43,076 nucleotides of DNA, from the NCBI GenBank assembly GCA_030613065.1, contig JAUWMQ010000008.1:1-43076 (forward strand), given 5' to 3'. Source of the DNA: Candidatus Aegiribacteria sp. (lineage in GTDB: Bacteria > Fermentibacterota > Fermentibacteria > Fermentibacterales > JCC-6). Below are positions 17,442-25,515 of this stretch, piece by piece (the stretch's first letter is position 1; every line of letters begins with the position of its first letter). The position numbers and the translations under genes were made by a program. Below the pieces are notes generated by a model, which worked only from the letters and a program-made list of their open reading frames with translations, made no database searches and was not told the origin of the DNA.

Positions 17442-19238
17442 TTGCTCAAGCACATACGGAATTTCTGTATTATTGCACACATTGATCATGGCAAGTCAAC
17501 ACTTGCCGACAGGCTTCTGCAGGCAACCGGTACAGTATCCAAAAGGGAATTTCATGACCTTATGCTTGATACTATGGATATTGAGCGGGAGAGGGGAATT
17601 ACCATAAAGAGCACCGCTGTAACGATGAATTTTACATCGAAAGACGGCAAAGAATACGAACTGAACCTTATTGATACTCCCGGACATGTTGATTTTGCCT
17701 ACGAAGTATCCAGAGCTCTGGCTTCCTGTGAGGGTGCGCTGCTTGTGATAGATGCCGCCCAGGGGGTTCAAGCCCAGACAGTGGCGAATCTTTACAAGGC
17801 TATGGAGCAGAATCTTACCATAATACCTGTTATCAACAAGATAGACCTTTCCTCCGCGAACATTCTTGAAACGATGGGTGAGATCGAAGGCGAACTTGGT
17901 CTGAACGTTGATGATTCAGTCTGTGTGTCCGCCAAGACGGGAGAGGGAATCGATGAACTTCTCGAGGCTATTGTTGAGAAGATACCACATCCTGAAGGCA
18001 GGGAAGGTACTCCTTTAAGAGCCAGAATTTTCGACAGCATCTTTGACCCATATAGGGGAGTGGTCGTCTATTTCAGGATTGAGGATGGTTCCATAAGAAA
18101 AGGCGAAAATATCCTCATGATGATTTCAGGGAAGGAATACAAAGTTGAAGAACTCGGCCGCTTCGGTATTAAACGGCAGCCATGTTCCGAACTTATTGCC
18201 GGAGAAGTTGGATATCTCATTGCGGGTATTAAAACCGTAGAGGATGTAAAGTCTGGCGATACGGTGACTTCTGCTGAAAACCCTGCCGAAAAACCTTTGG
18301 AAGGATATATCGAGGTAAAACCGGTCGTTTTCTCCTCCATCTATCCGGTCTCGTCCGAAGACTACGAGGACCTTTCGGCCGCCATAGAAAGACTGAAACT
18401 GAACGATGCATCTCTGGTATACGAGAAGGTTTCATCCACTGGTCTTGGTTTCGGTTTCAGGTGCGGTTTCCTTGGGCTCCTTCACCTTGAGGTAGTGCAG
18501 GAAAGGCTTGAGAGGGAATTCGATCTTTCGCTTGTTCTGACCGCTCCGACAGTACAGTACAGGATAACCCTCACCGATGGCAGTGTAGTTAACGTGGACA
18601 ATCCTGTTAACTATCCTGATCCCGCCAGTATTAAACTGACTGAAGAACCTTATATTAAGGCATCCATAATCATGCCTGACAGATATATAGGACCTGTTAC
18701 CAGATTGATTCTGGACAGAAGGGGAGACAACTACAAGAACCTCTATGTAGGTAAGAAAAGGGTTGAGATAACCGCTGATATACCCCTGGGCGAAGTAGTT
18801 TACGATTTCTACGACAAACTGAAATCCGTTACCCAGGGCTACGGCTCCTTCGATTATGAGATAACGGATTATCGTCCTGGAGACCTGGTGAAGGTGGACA
18901 TACTTGTCAATCACGAGAAGGTTGAAGCCCTTTCCATGCTTGTACACCGTGACAGGGCACGCCCATGGGCAGTGAATGCATGTAAAAACCTGAAGGATGA
19001 GATACCAAGGCAGCAGTTCAAAATACCCATCCAGGGTGCTATCGGGGGGCAGGTTATTTCAAGGGAAACCATTACAGCACTGAGAAAGGATGTTACCGCC
19101 AAGTGCTATGGCGGAGACATTACGCGTAAAAGAAAACTCCTTGAAAAACAGAAGGCCGGTAAGAAACGGATGAAAATGGTGGGCAGCGTTGCCATCCCCC
19201 AGAAAGCCTTCCTGGCAGTCCTCCGTCGCGAAGACTGA
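17442..19238 (+). CDS. lepA: Elongation factor 4 (LepA)
   Basis: 598 residues, full family length. GTPase motifs: 'AHIDHGKSTL' (G1), 'RERGITIKS' (G2), 'DTPGHVDF' (G3), 'NKIDL' (G4) and 'SAKTGEG' (G5). Then domain II, the EF-G-like domains ('SSTGLGFGFRCGFLGLLHLEVVQERL') and the LepA-specific C-terminal domain ending 'KCYGGDITRKRKLLEKQK...KAFLAVL'. It acts on ribosomes, affecting translation initiation or back-translocation. Start is TTG at 17442 with AAGGAG 5-6 nt upstream and the conserved N-terminus beginning at once. First gene of a lepA-mut7C-hemW operon; lepA next to hemW is a known arrangement in other bacteria. Confidence 0.98.
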   Translation: MLKHIRNFCIIAHIDHGKSTLADRLLQATGTVSKREFHDLMLDTMDIERERGITIKSTAVTMNFTSKDGKEYELNLIDTPGHVDFAYEVSRALASCEGALLVIDAAQGVQAQTVANLYKAMEQNLTIIPVINKIDLSSANILETMGEIEGELGLNVDDSVCVSAKTGEGIDELLEAIVEKIPHPEGREGTPLRARIFDSIFDPYRGVVVYFRIEDGSIRKGENILMMISGKEYKVEELGRFGIKRQPCSELIAGEVGYLIAGIKTVEDVKSGDTVTSAENPAEKPLEGYIEVKPVVFSSIYPVSSEDYEDLSAAIERLKLNDASLVYEKVSSTGLGFGFRCGFLGLLHLEVVQERLEREFDLSLVLTAPTVQYRITLTDGSVVNVDNPVNYPDPASIKLTEEPYIKASIIMPDRYIGPVTRLILDRRGDNYKNLYVGKKRVEITADIPLGEVVYDFYDKLKSVTQGYGSFDYEITDYRPGDLVKVDILVNHEKVEALSMLVHRDRARPWAVNACKNLKDEIPRQQFKIPIQGAIGGQVISRETITALRKDVTAKCYGGDITRKRKLLEKQKAGKKRMKMVGSVAIPQKAFLAVLRRED

Positions 19239-19252
19239 ACTCAGGAGTCCGG

Positions 19253-20050
19253 ATGAGTGAAAATGTCTCATCAGCGGGAAACGTAACCATACGTGTGTAC
19301 GCAGAATTGAATGATTTTCTGCCGAAGCACCTGAGATTCAGGAGTTTCAGCTATCCACTGAATGGCGGCAACTCCCTTAAACACCTTGTAGAATCGGCAG
19401 GCATTCCACATACGGAGATTGAGCTGATAATTGTTAACGGCAGCTCAGTTGCCCTGGAAGCAACTGTCATTGCGGAAGACAGGATAAGTGTATATCCCGT
19501 CTTCGAGAGTATTGATATAACTCCATTAATCGCTCTACGCCCTGAACCACTCAGGAAAACACGTTTCATACTGGATGTTCACCTTGGCAAGCTTGCTCTG
19601 ATACTTCGACTTCTCGGATTTGATGCGAAGTTTCCGGGGGACATACCTGATGAAGATCTTGCACAGATGTCCGCAGATGAGAATAGAATACTCCTGACGA
19701 GGGATACCATGCTTCTCAAGCGGAATATTGTAACTCACGGATGCTGGCTGCACAGTCAGGACCCTGAAGAACAGGCAGCCGAAATAATTCAGCGGCTTGA
19801 CCTGAGAGATTCAGCGAAACCCTTCACAAGATGTCCTGATTGTGGTGCTTTTCTTGAGCCTGTCAGCAAAGAAAAGATAGAACACAGACTGGAACCGCTA
19901 ACAAAAAAGTACTACAGTGACTTCAGCATATGTATAGAATGTGATAAGATCTATTGGAAAGGGAGTCATTACCAGTCTCTGACCGAACTGCTTAAGAGAT
20001 TGAAAATACATGTTCCTGAAAACGGAGGTAGTAATGATGAATGCATTTGA
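19253..20050 (+). CDS. Mut7-C RNase domain protein with ubiquitin-like N-terminus
   Basis: 265 residues. Residues ~10-95 match the ubiquitin/ThiS-like Mut7-C_ub domain ('VTIRVYAELNDFLP...IVNGSSVAL...DRISVYPVF'). Residues ~103-245 match the Mut7-C PIN-like RNase domain: 'RFILDVHLGKLALILRLLGFDAKF', 'ILLTRDTMLLKR', then a zinc ribbon of CPDC and CIEC. A DNA/RNA-processing role is inferred from the PIN-like fold. The gene follows lepA by 14 bp. Its TGA stop at 20048-20050 is in the same reading frame as hemW immediately downstream, which is unusual (see findings). Confidence 0.88.
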   Translation: MSENVSSAGNVTIRVYAELNDFLPKHLRFRSFSYPLNGGNSLKHLVESAGIPHTEIELIIVNGSSVALEATVIAEDRISVYPVFESIDITPLIALRPEPLRKTRFILDVHLGKLALILRLLGFDAKFPGDIPDEDLAQMSADENRILLTRDTMLLKRNIVTHGCWLHSQDPEEQAAEIIQRLDLRDSAKPFTRCPDCGAFLEPVSKEKIEHRLEPLTKKYYSDFSICIECDKIYWKGSHYQSLTELLKRLKIHVPENGGSNDECI

Positions 20051-20059
20051 GGACCCGCG

Positions 20060-21193
20060 CTGGAAATCCTGAAACCCTCCGGACTGTACGTTCATGTTCC
20101 ATTCTGCATCAGGAAATGCAGCTACTGCTCCTTCTATTCAGAAAGCAGAGATCAAAAAACCCGGGACGATTTCGGAAAAGCTCTTCTAACAGAGCTTGAG
20201 AGAAGTGTAAGGGATAAATGCATAGGTACGGTTTATGCCGGAGGTGGAACACCCACACTTCTTTCACCTGAATACTGGAGCAGGTTCCGTGCAACAATAG
20301 ATGATATTGCTGACACTTCTGGAGCGATCGAGTACACAATTGAAACAAATCCCAATACCGTTACTGAAAAAGAGCTGCTCGCACTCCGGCAGGCAGGATT
20401 TAACAGGCTTAGCATTGGCGTTCAGTCCTTCAGAGATTCCGCGCTTCTATCGCTCGGAAGAATTCATACCGCACAGCAGGCAATCGAAGTATTCAGGAGT
20501 GCCAGGAGTGCAGGATTCGATAATATCTCAATTGACCTGATGTACGGTATCCCGGGACAGACCTTCAGCGACTGGGCGGGAGAACTGGAGCGTGTTGAGG
20601 CACTCTCTCCCGAACATCTTTCATGCTACGAGCTTTCTGTGACCGAAGGAACTCCTTTATTCGATTCAATAAACAGCGGATTAATCTCAAAACCAGATGA
20701 GGTCACCTGCCGTAATATGTATTTCGCTGCAGATGAGATACTGACTGCAAATGGCTATATCCACTACGAAGTCTCGAATTACGCCAGAGATAACTATTTC
20801 ATTTCAAGACATAACAGCTCGTACTGGAACAGATCTCCATACATAGGGCTTGGCCCTTCTGCGCACAGTTTCGATGGAGAATCAACCAGGAAATGGAATG
20901 TATCATCCATTGATGAATACCTGAAAAAGATAAAAACCGGACAGTCACCAACAGCCGGCAGCGAAGTCGTTTCAAAAGATCAGGCAGCCCTTGAAATGGT
21001 GATGCTCGGCCTTCGCTGCAGTCATGGTATTGATCTGCAAGCGATAGAATCCCAGACCGGCATTTGTATCAATACAGATCATCTGAACAGGATGATAAAA
21101 AACAATTTGGTAACCGTCTCAGATACAAGAATCGTTCCCACTGCGGAAGGGATGCTTTACGCTGATGGGGATTCAGTAGAACTCATCTGTTAA
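20060..21193 (+). CDS. hemW: HemW-like radical SAM protein, atypical start
   Basis: The ORF track gives only 20540-21193, but the same frame is open from 20051 and encodes the whole N-terminal half: 'SGLYVHVPFCIRKCSYCSF' (radical SAM CxxxCxxC), 'VYAGGGTPTLL', 'ETNPNTVTEKEL' and 'RLSIGVQSF'. The protein is then ~377 residues, the normal HemW size, with the C-terminal 'YWNRSPYIGLGPSAHSF'. HemW is a heme-binding chaperone related to HemN. No ATG, GTG or TTG exists in frame before residue ~160. CTG at 20060 has GAGG 7 nt upstream and is the best start; CTG at 20069 gives MKPSGLYVHV. A sequence error or UGA read-through from the preceding gene are alternatives. The lepA neighbourhood supports the call. 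Confidence 0.85.
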   Translation: MEILKPSGLYVHVPFCIRKCSYCSFYSESRDQKTRDDFGKALLTELERSVRDKCIGTVYAGGGTPTLLSPEYWSRFRATIDDIADTSGAIEYTIETNPNTVTEKELLALRQAGFNRLSIGVQSFRDSALLSLGRIHTAQQAIEVFRSARSAGFDNISIDLMYGIPGQTFSDWAGELERVEALSPEHLSCYELSVTEGTPLFDSINSGLISKPDEVTCRNMYFAADEILTANGYIHYEVSNYARDNYFISRHNSSYWNRSPYIGLGPSAHSFDGESTRKWNVSSIDEYLKKIKTGQSPTAGSEVVSKDQAALEMVMLGLRCSHGIDLQAIESQTGICINTDHLNRMIKNNLVTVSDTRIVPTAEGMLYADGDSVELIC

Positions 21194-21247
21194 AAGCGTA
21201 ATGAGTTTGACTAACCCCCGATGAAATTGCATAATTGCCTCTCCGGT

Positions 21248-21324
21248 GCCCCCGTAGCTCAGTAGGATAGAGCGACGGTTTCCTAAACCGTAGGCCACAC
21301 GTTCGAGCCGTGTCGGGGGCACCA
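21248..21324 (+). tRNA. tRNA-Arg (anticodon CCU)
   Basis: Complete cloverleaf: acceptor GCCCCCG/CGGGGGC, D-arm GCTC...GAGC, anticodon arm ACGGT-TTCCTAA-ACCGT with anticodon CCT, T-arm ACACG-TTCGAGC-CGTGT, discriminator A and encoded CCA, followed directly by T7 that can act as terminator. Sequence 21331-21417 downstream looks like a degenerate tRNA, ending TTCGAATCCC...GGGGTACCA. Confidence 0.95.
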
Positions 21325-21408
21325 TTTTTTTATACCCGCCGGCTTGGCTCTACCGATTCTGGGCTATGCTTCATAGCCCTTGAAGTGTTATTAGTTCGAA
21401 TCCCGTTA

Positions 21409-21443
21409 GGGGTACCAGATTTCAGAATTTAGAACTCATTCTC
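21409..21443 (+). repeat. 35-bp direct repeat, left copy (flanks hipBA)
   Basis: Begins GGGGTACCAGATTTCAG and is identical over 35 bp to 23245-23279. It is preceded by a tRNA T-arm-like TTCGAATCCC, so the repeat starts at what looks like a tRNA 3' end (GGGGTACCA). A weaker related unit, GCAGTTCGAAATGCCTCC...CAGGGGG, lies at 21453-21480. Confidence 0.9.
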
Positions 21444-21489
21444 AGCTATGGCAGCAGTTCGAAATGCCTCCATCAGGGGGTGGTAGATC

Positions 21490-22749
21490 TTAGCTAGAAA
21501 ATTTTAACACTACCTCAAGATCCTCATGTTCAAAGGCTGTCGCCATTCGATCCATCTCTTGCTTTGACAACCCAAATCGTCTTGCTTCATTTCTCCAAGT
21601 AGCAACAACATGCCCAATCTTAATAGCAGTTTCCCTAGCTTGATTCAAGGTAATACCGAAGTATTCACAGACTTCATATGCTAATTCAATAGACGCTGAG
21701 GGATCATCTAGCCCGATGGTTGTAGATAAAGTACGAGGACTGATATCAACAGGAGTAGGATTAAGATCATATGCTGGAGAAAGATGCCAGCCTTCATATC
21801 CTGAGTAAAGAAATCCGTGATTTCGCATATGATCATCAACATTTGAAATTAGCACTGTAAATACTATTCGGGACCACAGTTCATGGAGATCTCGAGAAGT
21901 ATTAGCTCCATATTTTCTGAGAGCATCGACAAGTTCGAGATAACTTCGAACATCGTTGTCATTTGAACCTATCATGCTCATACCTGATAGGAAAGGTATA
22001 CGACGTGATCCTCTGCGATCAAAACGTCTCAGTATTAACACATTTCTTCCGGCAATAGTCTCTAGATGCATATCTGGAACGGTAATACCAGCTTTCTTTG
22101 CAAGAGCTAGTGCAACAGCTTCCCAAGTTACACGGTCATATTCATCGTTCTTGTTCGGGAATTTCGCAATCGTCAGGTTATTATCTGTGTCACGCACTGA
22201 TGCCTTGGGTTGTGCTCCACCTAGAGATGAACCGGGTGCAAGAAGTATTCGAAGATCTTCTCTAGTATCGTCATCATCAACAACATGATCAGATGCAGCA
22301 AGTAATCTAGGTAGATCGATCAATGGTGGGATTCGAACACCTTCGTAAGTTGCGAGAAAAGGTCCGTCAGACTCCGTTGCGAACCTTAGTGCTCCTTGCC
22401 TTGCTTCATCGTCAACTTGGAGAAGGTAGTCTCGTTCAAAAAGTGTTCTCGGTTGACGACTCTCAGCACTGCATTGTTTTCTGGTTGCACGGCGCATTAG
22501 TATCCTGCCCCACCTATCAGGTGCAGAATCTCCAATAGCACCAAACAATACTTTTTGTTCCGTTGATTGAAAGGGTCCAGGAGTAAGTGTAAGTGCTGGC
22601 TCTAAGGAAAATCTGACTGGTGATTTCAGCCACGTGGAATCGTATTCAAATGTGGCACTCTCCCTTCTACCACGGATATTAGACCAGAGACGTCCTACAA
22701 ACATCTGTTCGCCATCAAGATCTATGTAAGTGAGAATTGGATCACTCAT
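21490..22749 (-). CDS. hipA: HipA-family serine/threonine kinase toxin
   Basis: 419 residues with the two-part HipA architecture: the N-terminal HipA subdomain 1 ('FVGRLWSNIRGRRESATFEYDSTWL'), then the kinase region with the Gly-rich 'LAPGSSLGGAQPKA' (173-183), 'IAKFP' lysine (~197), 'ILRRFDR', catalytic 'SNVDDHMRNHGF' (302-313) and metal-binding 'SPAYDLNP' (324-331). All catalytic residues appear intact. HipA toxins phosphorylate aminoacyl-tRNA synthetases (GltX in E. coli) and arrest growth; the target here is unknown. Its ATG overlaps the hipB stop (ATGA), so the pair is translationally coupled. The module lies between 35-bp direct repeats. Confidence 0.93.
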   Translation of the reverse strand: MSDPILTYIDLDGEQMFVGRLWSNIRGRRESATFEYDSTWLKSPVRFSLEPALTLTPGPFQSTEQKVLFGAIGDSAPDRWGRILMRRATRKQCSAESRQPRTLFERDYLLQVDDEARQGALRFATESDGPFLATYEGVRIPPLIDLPRLLAASDHVVDDDDTREDLRILLAPGSSLGGAQPKASVRDTDNNLTIAKFPNKNDEYDRVTWEAVALALAKKAGITVPDMHLETIAGRNVLILRRFDRRGSRRIPFLSGMSMIGSNDNDVRSYLELVDALRKYGANTSRDLHELWSRIVFTVLISNVDDHMRNHGFLYSGYEGWHLSPAYDLNPTPVDISPRTLSTTIGLDDPSASIELAYEVCEYFGITLNQARETAIKIGHVVATWRNEARRFGLSKQEMDRMATAFEHEDLEVVLKFSS

Positions 22750-23093
22750 TCTTCATTCTCTCCCTGTGAATTTGACGTTGTACGTCGAATCCTTTTGGGT
22801 AAATTTTCTTCCTCAAATAAGCGCCCCATCGAATCATGCTTAGCATCAGCAATTTCCTCAAATTGTTTTAGCAGACCAATAGCGAATAGTACTGATGCAC
22901 AAATACCCACAGAAACGCTGGGATCACCCTTTTCTACTTTCATGAGGGTAACCCGGCTTATTGCAGCTCTTTCGGCCAAAATTGACATTGGCAGTCTGCG
23001 GCGTTTCCTTGCATCACGTACATCTTGCCCAAATTTGCGCAGTGCTCTTTGCACTGGAATCGGTAGTCCGAATTGTGATTTTCTTGAGTGCAT
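22746..23093 (-). CDS. hipB: HipB-like XRE-family antitoxin
   Basis: 115 residues with an XRE/Cro helix-turn-helix: 'FGQDVRDARKRRRLPMSILAERAAISRVTLMKVEKGDPSVSVG' (residues ~22-65). It represses its own operon and neutralises HipA in known systems. Two imperfect 26-bp palindromes just upstream of the start fit HipB autoregulation. The C-terminal tail ('KRIRRTTSNSQGENEE') is charged and probably disordered. It overlaps hipA by 4 bp. Confidence 0.9.
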   Translation of the reverse strand: MHSRKSQFGLPIPVQRALRKFGQDVRDARKRRRLPMSILAERAAISRVTLMKVEKGDPSVSVGICASVLFAIGLLKQFEEIADAKHDSMGRLFEEENLPKRIRRTTSNSQGENEE

Positions 23094-23110
23094 TTCTTGT
23101 CCCCCTATTC

Positions 23111-23167
23111 TTAATGTAAACTATAGTGTACACTAACAGGGTTAATGTACATCATAGTTAACATTAT
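23111..23167. promoter_or_regulatory. Twin palindromic operators of hipBA
   Basis: Two 26-bp imperfect palindromes, 23111-23136 and 23142-23167, each beginning TTAATGTA with a central ATAGT. Centre-to-centre spacing is 31 bp, about three helical turns, so two HipB dimers would bind the same DNA face. They lie 18-75 bp upstream of the hipB start and should cover its promoter. Confidence 0.65.
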
Positions 23168-23244
23168 GGCAAGTACTATACATGCTAGCTATTGCATACT
23201 GTAAAGAAGCTGGACAAATTCGCAGTTCGAAATACGTCCACCAG

Positions 23245-23279
23245 GGGGTACCAGATTTCAGAATTTAGAACTCATTCTC
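23245..23279 (+). repeat. 35-bp direct repeat, right copy (flanks hipBA)
   Basis: Identical to 21409-21443. It is preceded by GCAGTTCGAAATACGTCC...CAGGGGG (23223-23248), the same unit seen in degenerate form at 21453-21480, so repeat units surround the hipBA module on both sides. No integrase or transposase lies between the copies. Confidence 0.9.
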
Positions 23280-23579
23280 CATCACTGAAAACTTCCGAAA
23301 AGCATATACTGGAGAGTGCCATGTTCATCACAGCATCGCTCATCTTTGCCGAGTGCTGCATGAGTACTGTTCTTTCTGGATTAGCGAGACGCGAACTTTT
23401 TGTATTTGATTGCCATCTCCAATAAGGATATTAAAGAAATACCCACCGGTAACATTCAATCATGTTAACACTGTTCGGACTTTCAGTCTTTGGTTCTGAT
23501 GCTCATCTGTCACGACCGGTGCATCTTGATTATATCTATAATAGCATCAGAATATTCTTGTTCAGAAGGGGGGATGAAC
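23280..23579. other. Intergenic region without recognisable gene
   Basis: About 300 bp between the right repeat and the next gene. The only signal is a TATAAT at 23537-23542 that could be the -10 box for the following gene; no convincing -35. The ORF 23192-23425 spans the repeat and has no coding signature. Confidence 0.5.
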
Positions 23580-23867
23580 ATGGCTTTTTACAGACGTGGT
23601 AAGATATCATGCCCTGCAGGCAGGTGGACGACTCTGATATCGAATTTCGGGACCGGGATGCCTAAGACATTTACGGTAGCTTTTCATACGGAATCCCGGA
23701 GAGATATATCCGGAGAGTTCCTCGAGAAGAAATACACCTGGATATTTCCCAAGAAACCTGTTCGAGGAGCATTGGTACCTTTGATGGAGTTCAACCGGGA
23801 ATGGATTAACGGAATCTATACAGTGAAAGTAAGACCTGATATTGATCTGATGGCAGAGTTCAAGTAA
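23580..23867 (+). CDS. Small hypothetical protein
   Basis: 95 residues from the ATG at 23580, chosen because GGGGGG ends 6 nt upstream; the ORF-track start 30 codons earlier has no Shine-Dalgarno and crosses the putative -10 box. The sequence ('MAFYRRGKISCPAGRWTTLISNFGTGMPKTFTVAF...') is beta-rich, soluble, basic, and has one Cys. It contains no motif I recognise. It lies alone between hipBA and the 2TM gene, so context gives no hint of function. Confidence 0.6.
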   Translation: MAFYRRGKISCPAGRWTTLISNFGTGMPKTFTVAFHTESRRDISGEFLEKKYTWIFPKKPVRGALVPLMEFNREWINGIYTVKVRPDIDLMAEFK

Positions 23868-24005
23868 CCTGTTTTAGGGATGGATATAATCAGTACGGGC
23901 ATATGACATCTGATCCCTAGAGTGATTACCTGAATTAAGTACGTTAACTGCACGTTTACAAACTCGGATTTGTCGGTAGTATTCAGAATGAATGAAAGGA
24001 ATGCA

Positions 24006-24308
24006 ATGAACGAACAGGATGAGAGATACAGGGAAGCGCGAAGCCGTGTGAACGAGCTCAGATCGTTTTACAGGAATCTGCTTACGTACCTGATGATCAA
24101 CGTAGTGATCGTAATAATAAATCTGGTTACCAGCCCGGATCGTCTCTGGTTTTACTGGGTTACCATCTTCTGGGGTATAGGTCTGCTTTTTCACGCCATG
24201 ACGGTTTTTCTTGGCAAAGGTCGTCTGCTGGGCAGGGAATGGGAAGAGAAGCAGATTAATAAGATCATGGCAAGGCAGGACTCAGGTACAGAAGATAAAA
24301 CTGACTGA
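24006..24308 (+). CDS. 2TM domain membrane protein
   Basis: About 100 residues from the ATG at 24006, which follows AAAGGA by 5 nt. A charged N-terminus ('NEQDERYREARSRVNELRSFYRN') leads into two transmembrane helices ('LLTYLMINVVIVIINLV' and 'WFYWVTIFWGIGLLFHAMTVF') and a basic tail, 'GREWEEKQINKIM'. This is the 2TM domain pattern, a module found alone or attached to histidine kinases and LytTR regulators. No partner is adjacent here. Function unknown. Confidence 0.8.
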   Translation: MNEQDERYREARSRVNELRSFYRNLLTYLMINVVIVIINLVTSPDRLWFYWVTIFWGIGLLFHAMTVFLGKGRLLGREWEEKQINKIMARQDSGTEDKTD

Positions 24309-24344
24309 TTCAGCAAAACTGTATTTCGAATGTGAGAGTACATT

Positions 24345-25376
24345 TTGAAAGCAATGATCCTTAACGACTTATGTGACATAAGGGAGAATCCCAAACCCCT
24401 GATACTTGAGCAGTTGCCAGTACCCGAACCTGGTCCGGACGATATCCTGCTTCGGATTCTGGCATGCGGAGTCTGCCATACGGAGCTGGATGAGATCGAA
24501 GGTCGTACTGCGCCACCAGCTCTACCGGTTATTCCCGGTCATGAGGTCGTCGGCCTTATTGTGAAGAGCGGTGATAACGTTGAGTCCGGTAGAGTTGGCG
24601 AGAGAGTTGGAGTGGGCTGGCTCTACTCATCCTGCGGCAGCTGCAGATACTGTCTGGAGGGGAACGAGAACCTCTGCAGCGAATTCATGGCAACGGGAAG
24701 AGATGCCAACGGTGGTTACGCTGAGTACATGACTGTTCCCGGAGGTTCAGCGTTCACAATACCGGAATACCTGAGTGACTCTCATGCGGCTCCTCTTCTC
24801 TGCGCGGGAGCCATCGGATTCCGGTCGCTCAGGCTCTCCGGGATTGAGAACGGGGACAGCCTTGGTCTTACCGGTTTCGGAGGTTCCGCCCACCTTGTTC
24901 TGAAAATGGTAAGGTTCAGATATCCTGATTCTGAAATTTTCGTATTTGCCCGGAATCCTGCTGAGAGAGAATTTGCCAGAGAGCTTGGTGCAGTATGGGC
25001 AGGCGATACAGCTGATGAATCCCCGGTCAGGCTTCGCAGTATCATCGATACGACACCGGTCTGGAAGCCTGTTGTGGAAGCGTTGAAAAACCTGGCCCCC
25101 GAAGGCAGGCTTGTCATCAACGCGATCCGCAAGGAGGACGTTGACAGGGATTATCTTCTTCGAATTAACTACCCTTTGCACCTGTGGATGGAGAAAGAAA
25201 TCAAAAGTGTGGCTAATGTAAGCAGGAGGGATATTGCTGAATTTCTGGAACTGGCCTGTGAAATGAAAATTCAGCCTCAAATTGAGGAGTATCCTCTCGA
25301 GGATGCCAATCGTGCTCTCAATGATCTTCGAATGGGGAATGTCAGGGGCGCAAAGGTTCTCAGGATAGTTGAATGA
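24345..25376 (+). CDS. Zinc-dependent alcohol dehydrogenase (MDR family)
   Basis: 343 residues of the medium-chain dehydrogenase family. Catalytic zinc site 'CGVCHTELD' and 'GHEVVG' (~65); structural zinc four-cysteine cluster 'CGSCRYCLEGNENLC' (~96-110); Rossmann NAD(P)-binding 'LTGFGGSAHLVLKM' (~172-185). The pattern is close to AdhA/AdhP-type enzymes that interconvert primary alcohols and aldehydes, though the nucleotide motif is GFGGSAH rather than GxGGLGH. Start is TTG at 24345 with GAGAG 6 nt upstream, giving the usual N-terminus MKAMIL. Monocistronic. Substrate unknown. Confidence 0.92.
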   Translation: MKAMILNDLCDIRENPKPLILEQLPVPEPGPDDILLRILACGVCHTELDEIEGRTAPPALPVIPGHEVVGLIVKSGDNVESGRVGERVGVGWLYSSCGSCRYCLEGNENLCSEFMATGRDANGGYAEYMTVPGGSAFTIPEYLSDSHAAPLLCAGAIGFRSLRLSGIENGDSLGLTGFGGSAHLVLKMVRFRYPDSEIFVFARNPAEREFARELGAVWAGDTADESPVRLRSIIDTTPVWKPVVEALKNLAPEGRLVINAIRKEDVDRDYLLRINYPLHLWMEKEIKSVANVSRRDIAEFLELACEMKIQPQIEEYPLEDANRALNDLRMGNVRGAKVLRIVE

Positions 25377-25515
25377 ATTCTGTATAGAGGTCTAGAACCT
25401 GTTACAGCTTGTAATTCGGGAACCGAATCACGTCGTTGCCCCTTAAAAATTCCTAGTACTTGACACGGGATTATATTTACGTCTGGCTCTGACTTGACCG
25501 GAGGTATTAAAACAG

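Noticed and set aside
21331-21417. A second functional tRNA after tRNA-Arg
   Set aside because: The 3' end looks tRNA-like, but the T-stem and acceptor do not pair and the anticodon loop lacks U33.
23192-23425. 77-codon ORF downstream of hipB
   Set aside because: Spans the 35-bp direct repeat and has no coding signature or ribosome-binding site.
24747-25280. 177- and 116-codon antisense ORFs within the alcohol dehydrogenase
   Set aside because: Shadows of a gene with complete MDR motifs; no Shine-Dalgarno or domain of their own.
25460-25477. TTGACA followed by TATATT upstream of asnB as a promoter
   Set aside because: The two boxes are only 6 bp apart; no -10 box at a workable distance.
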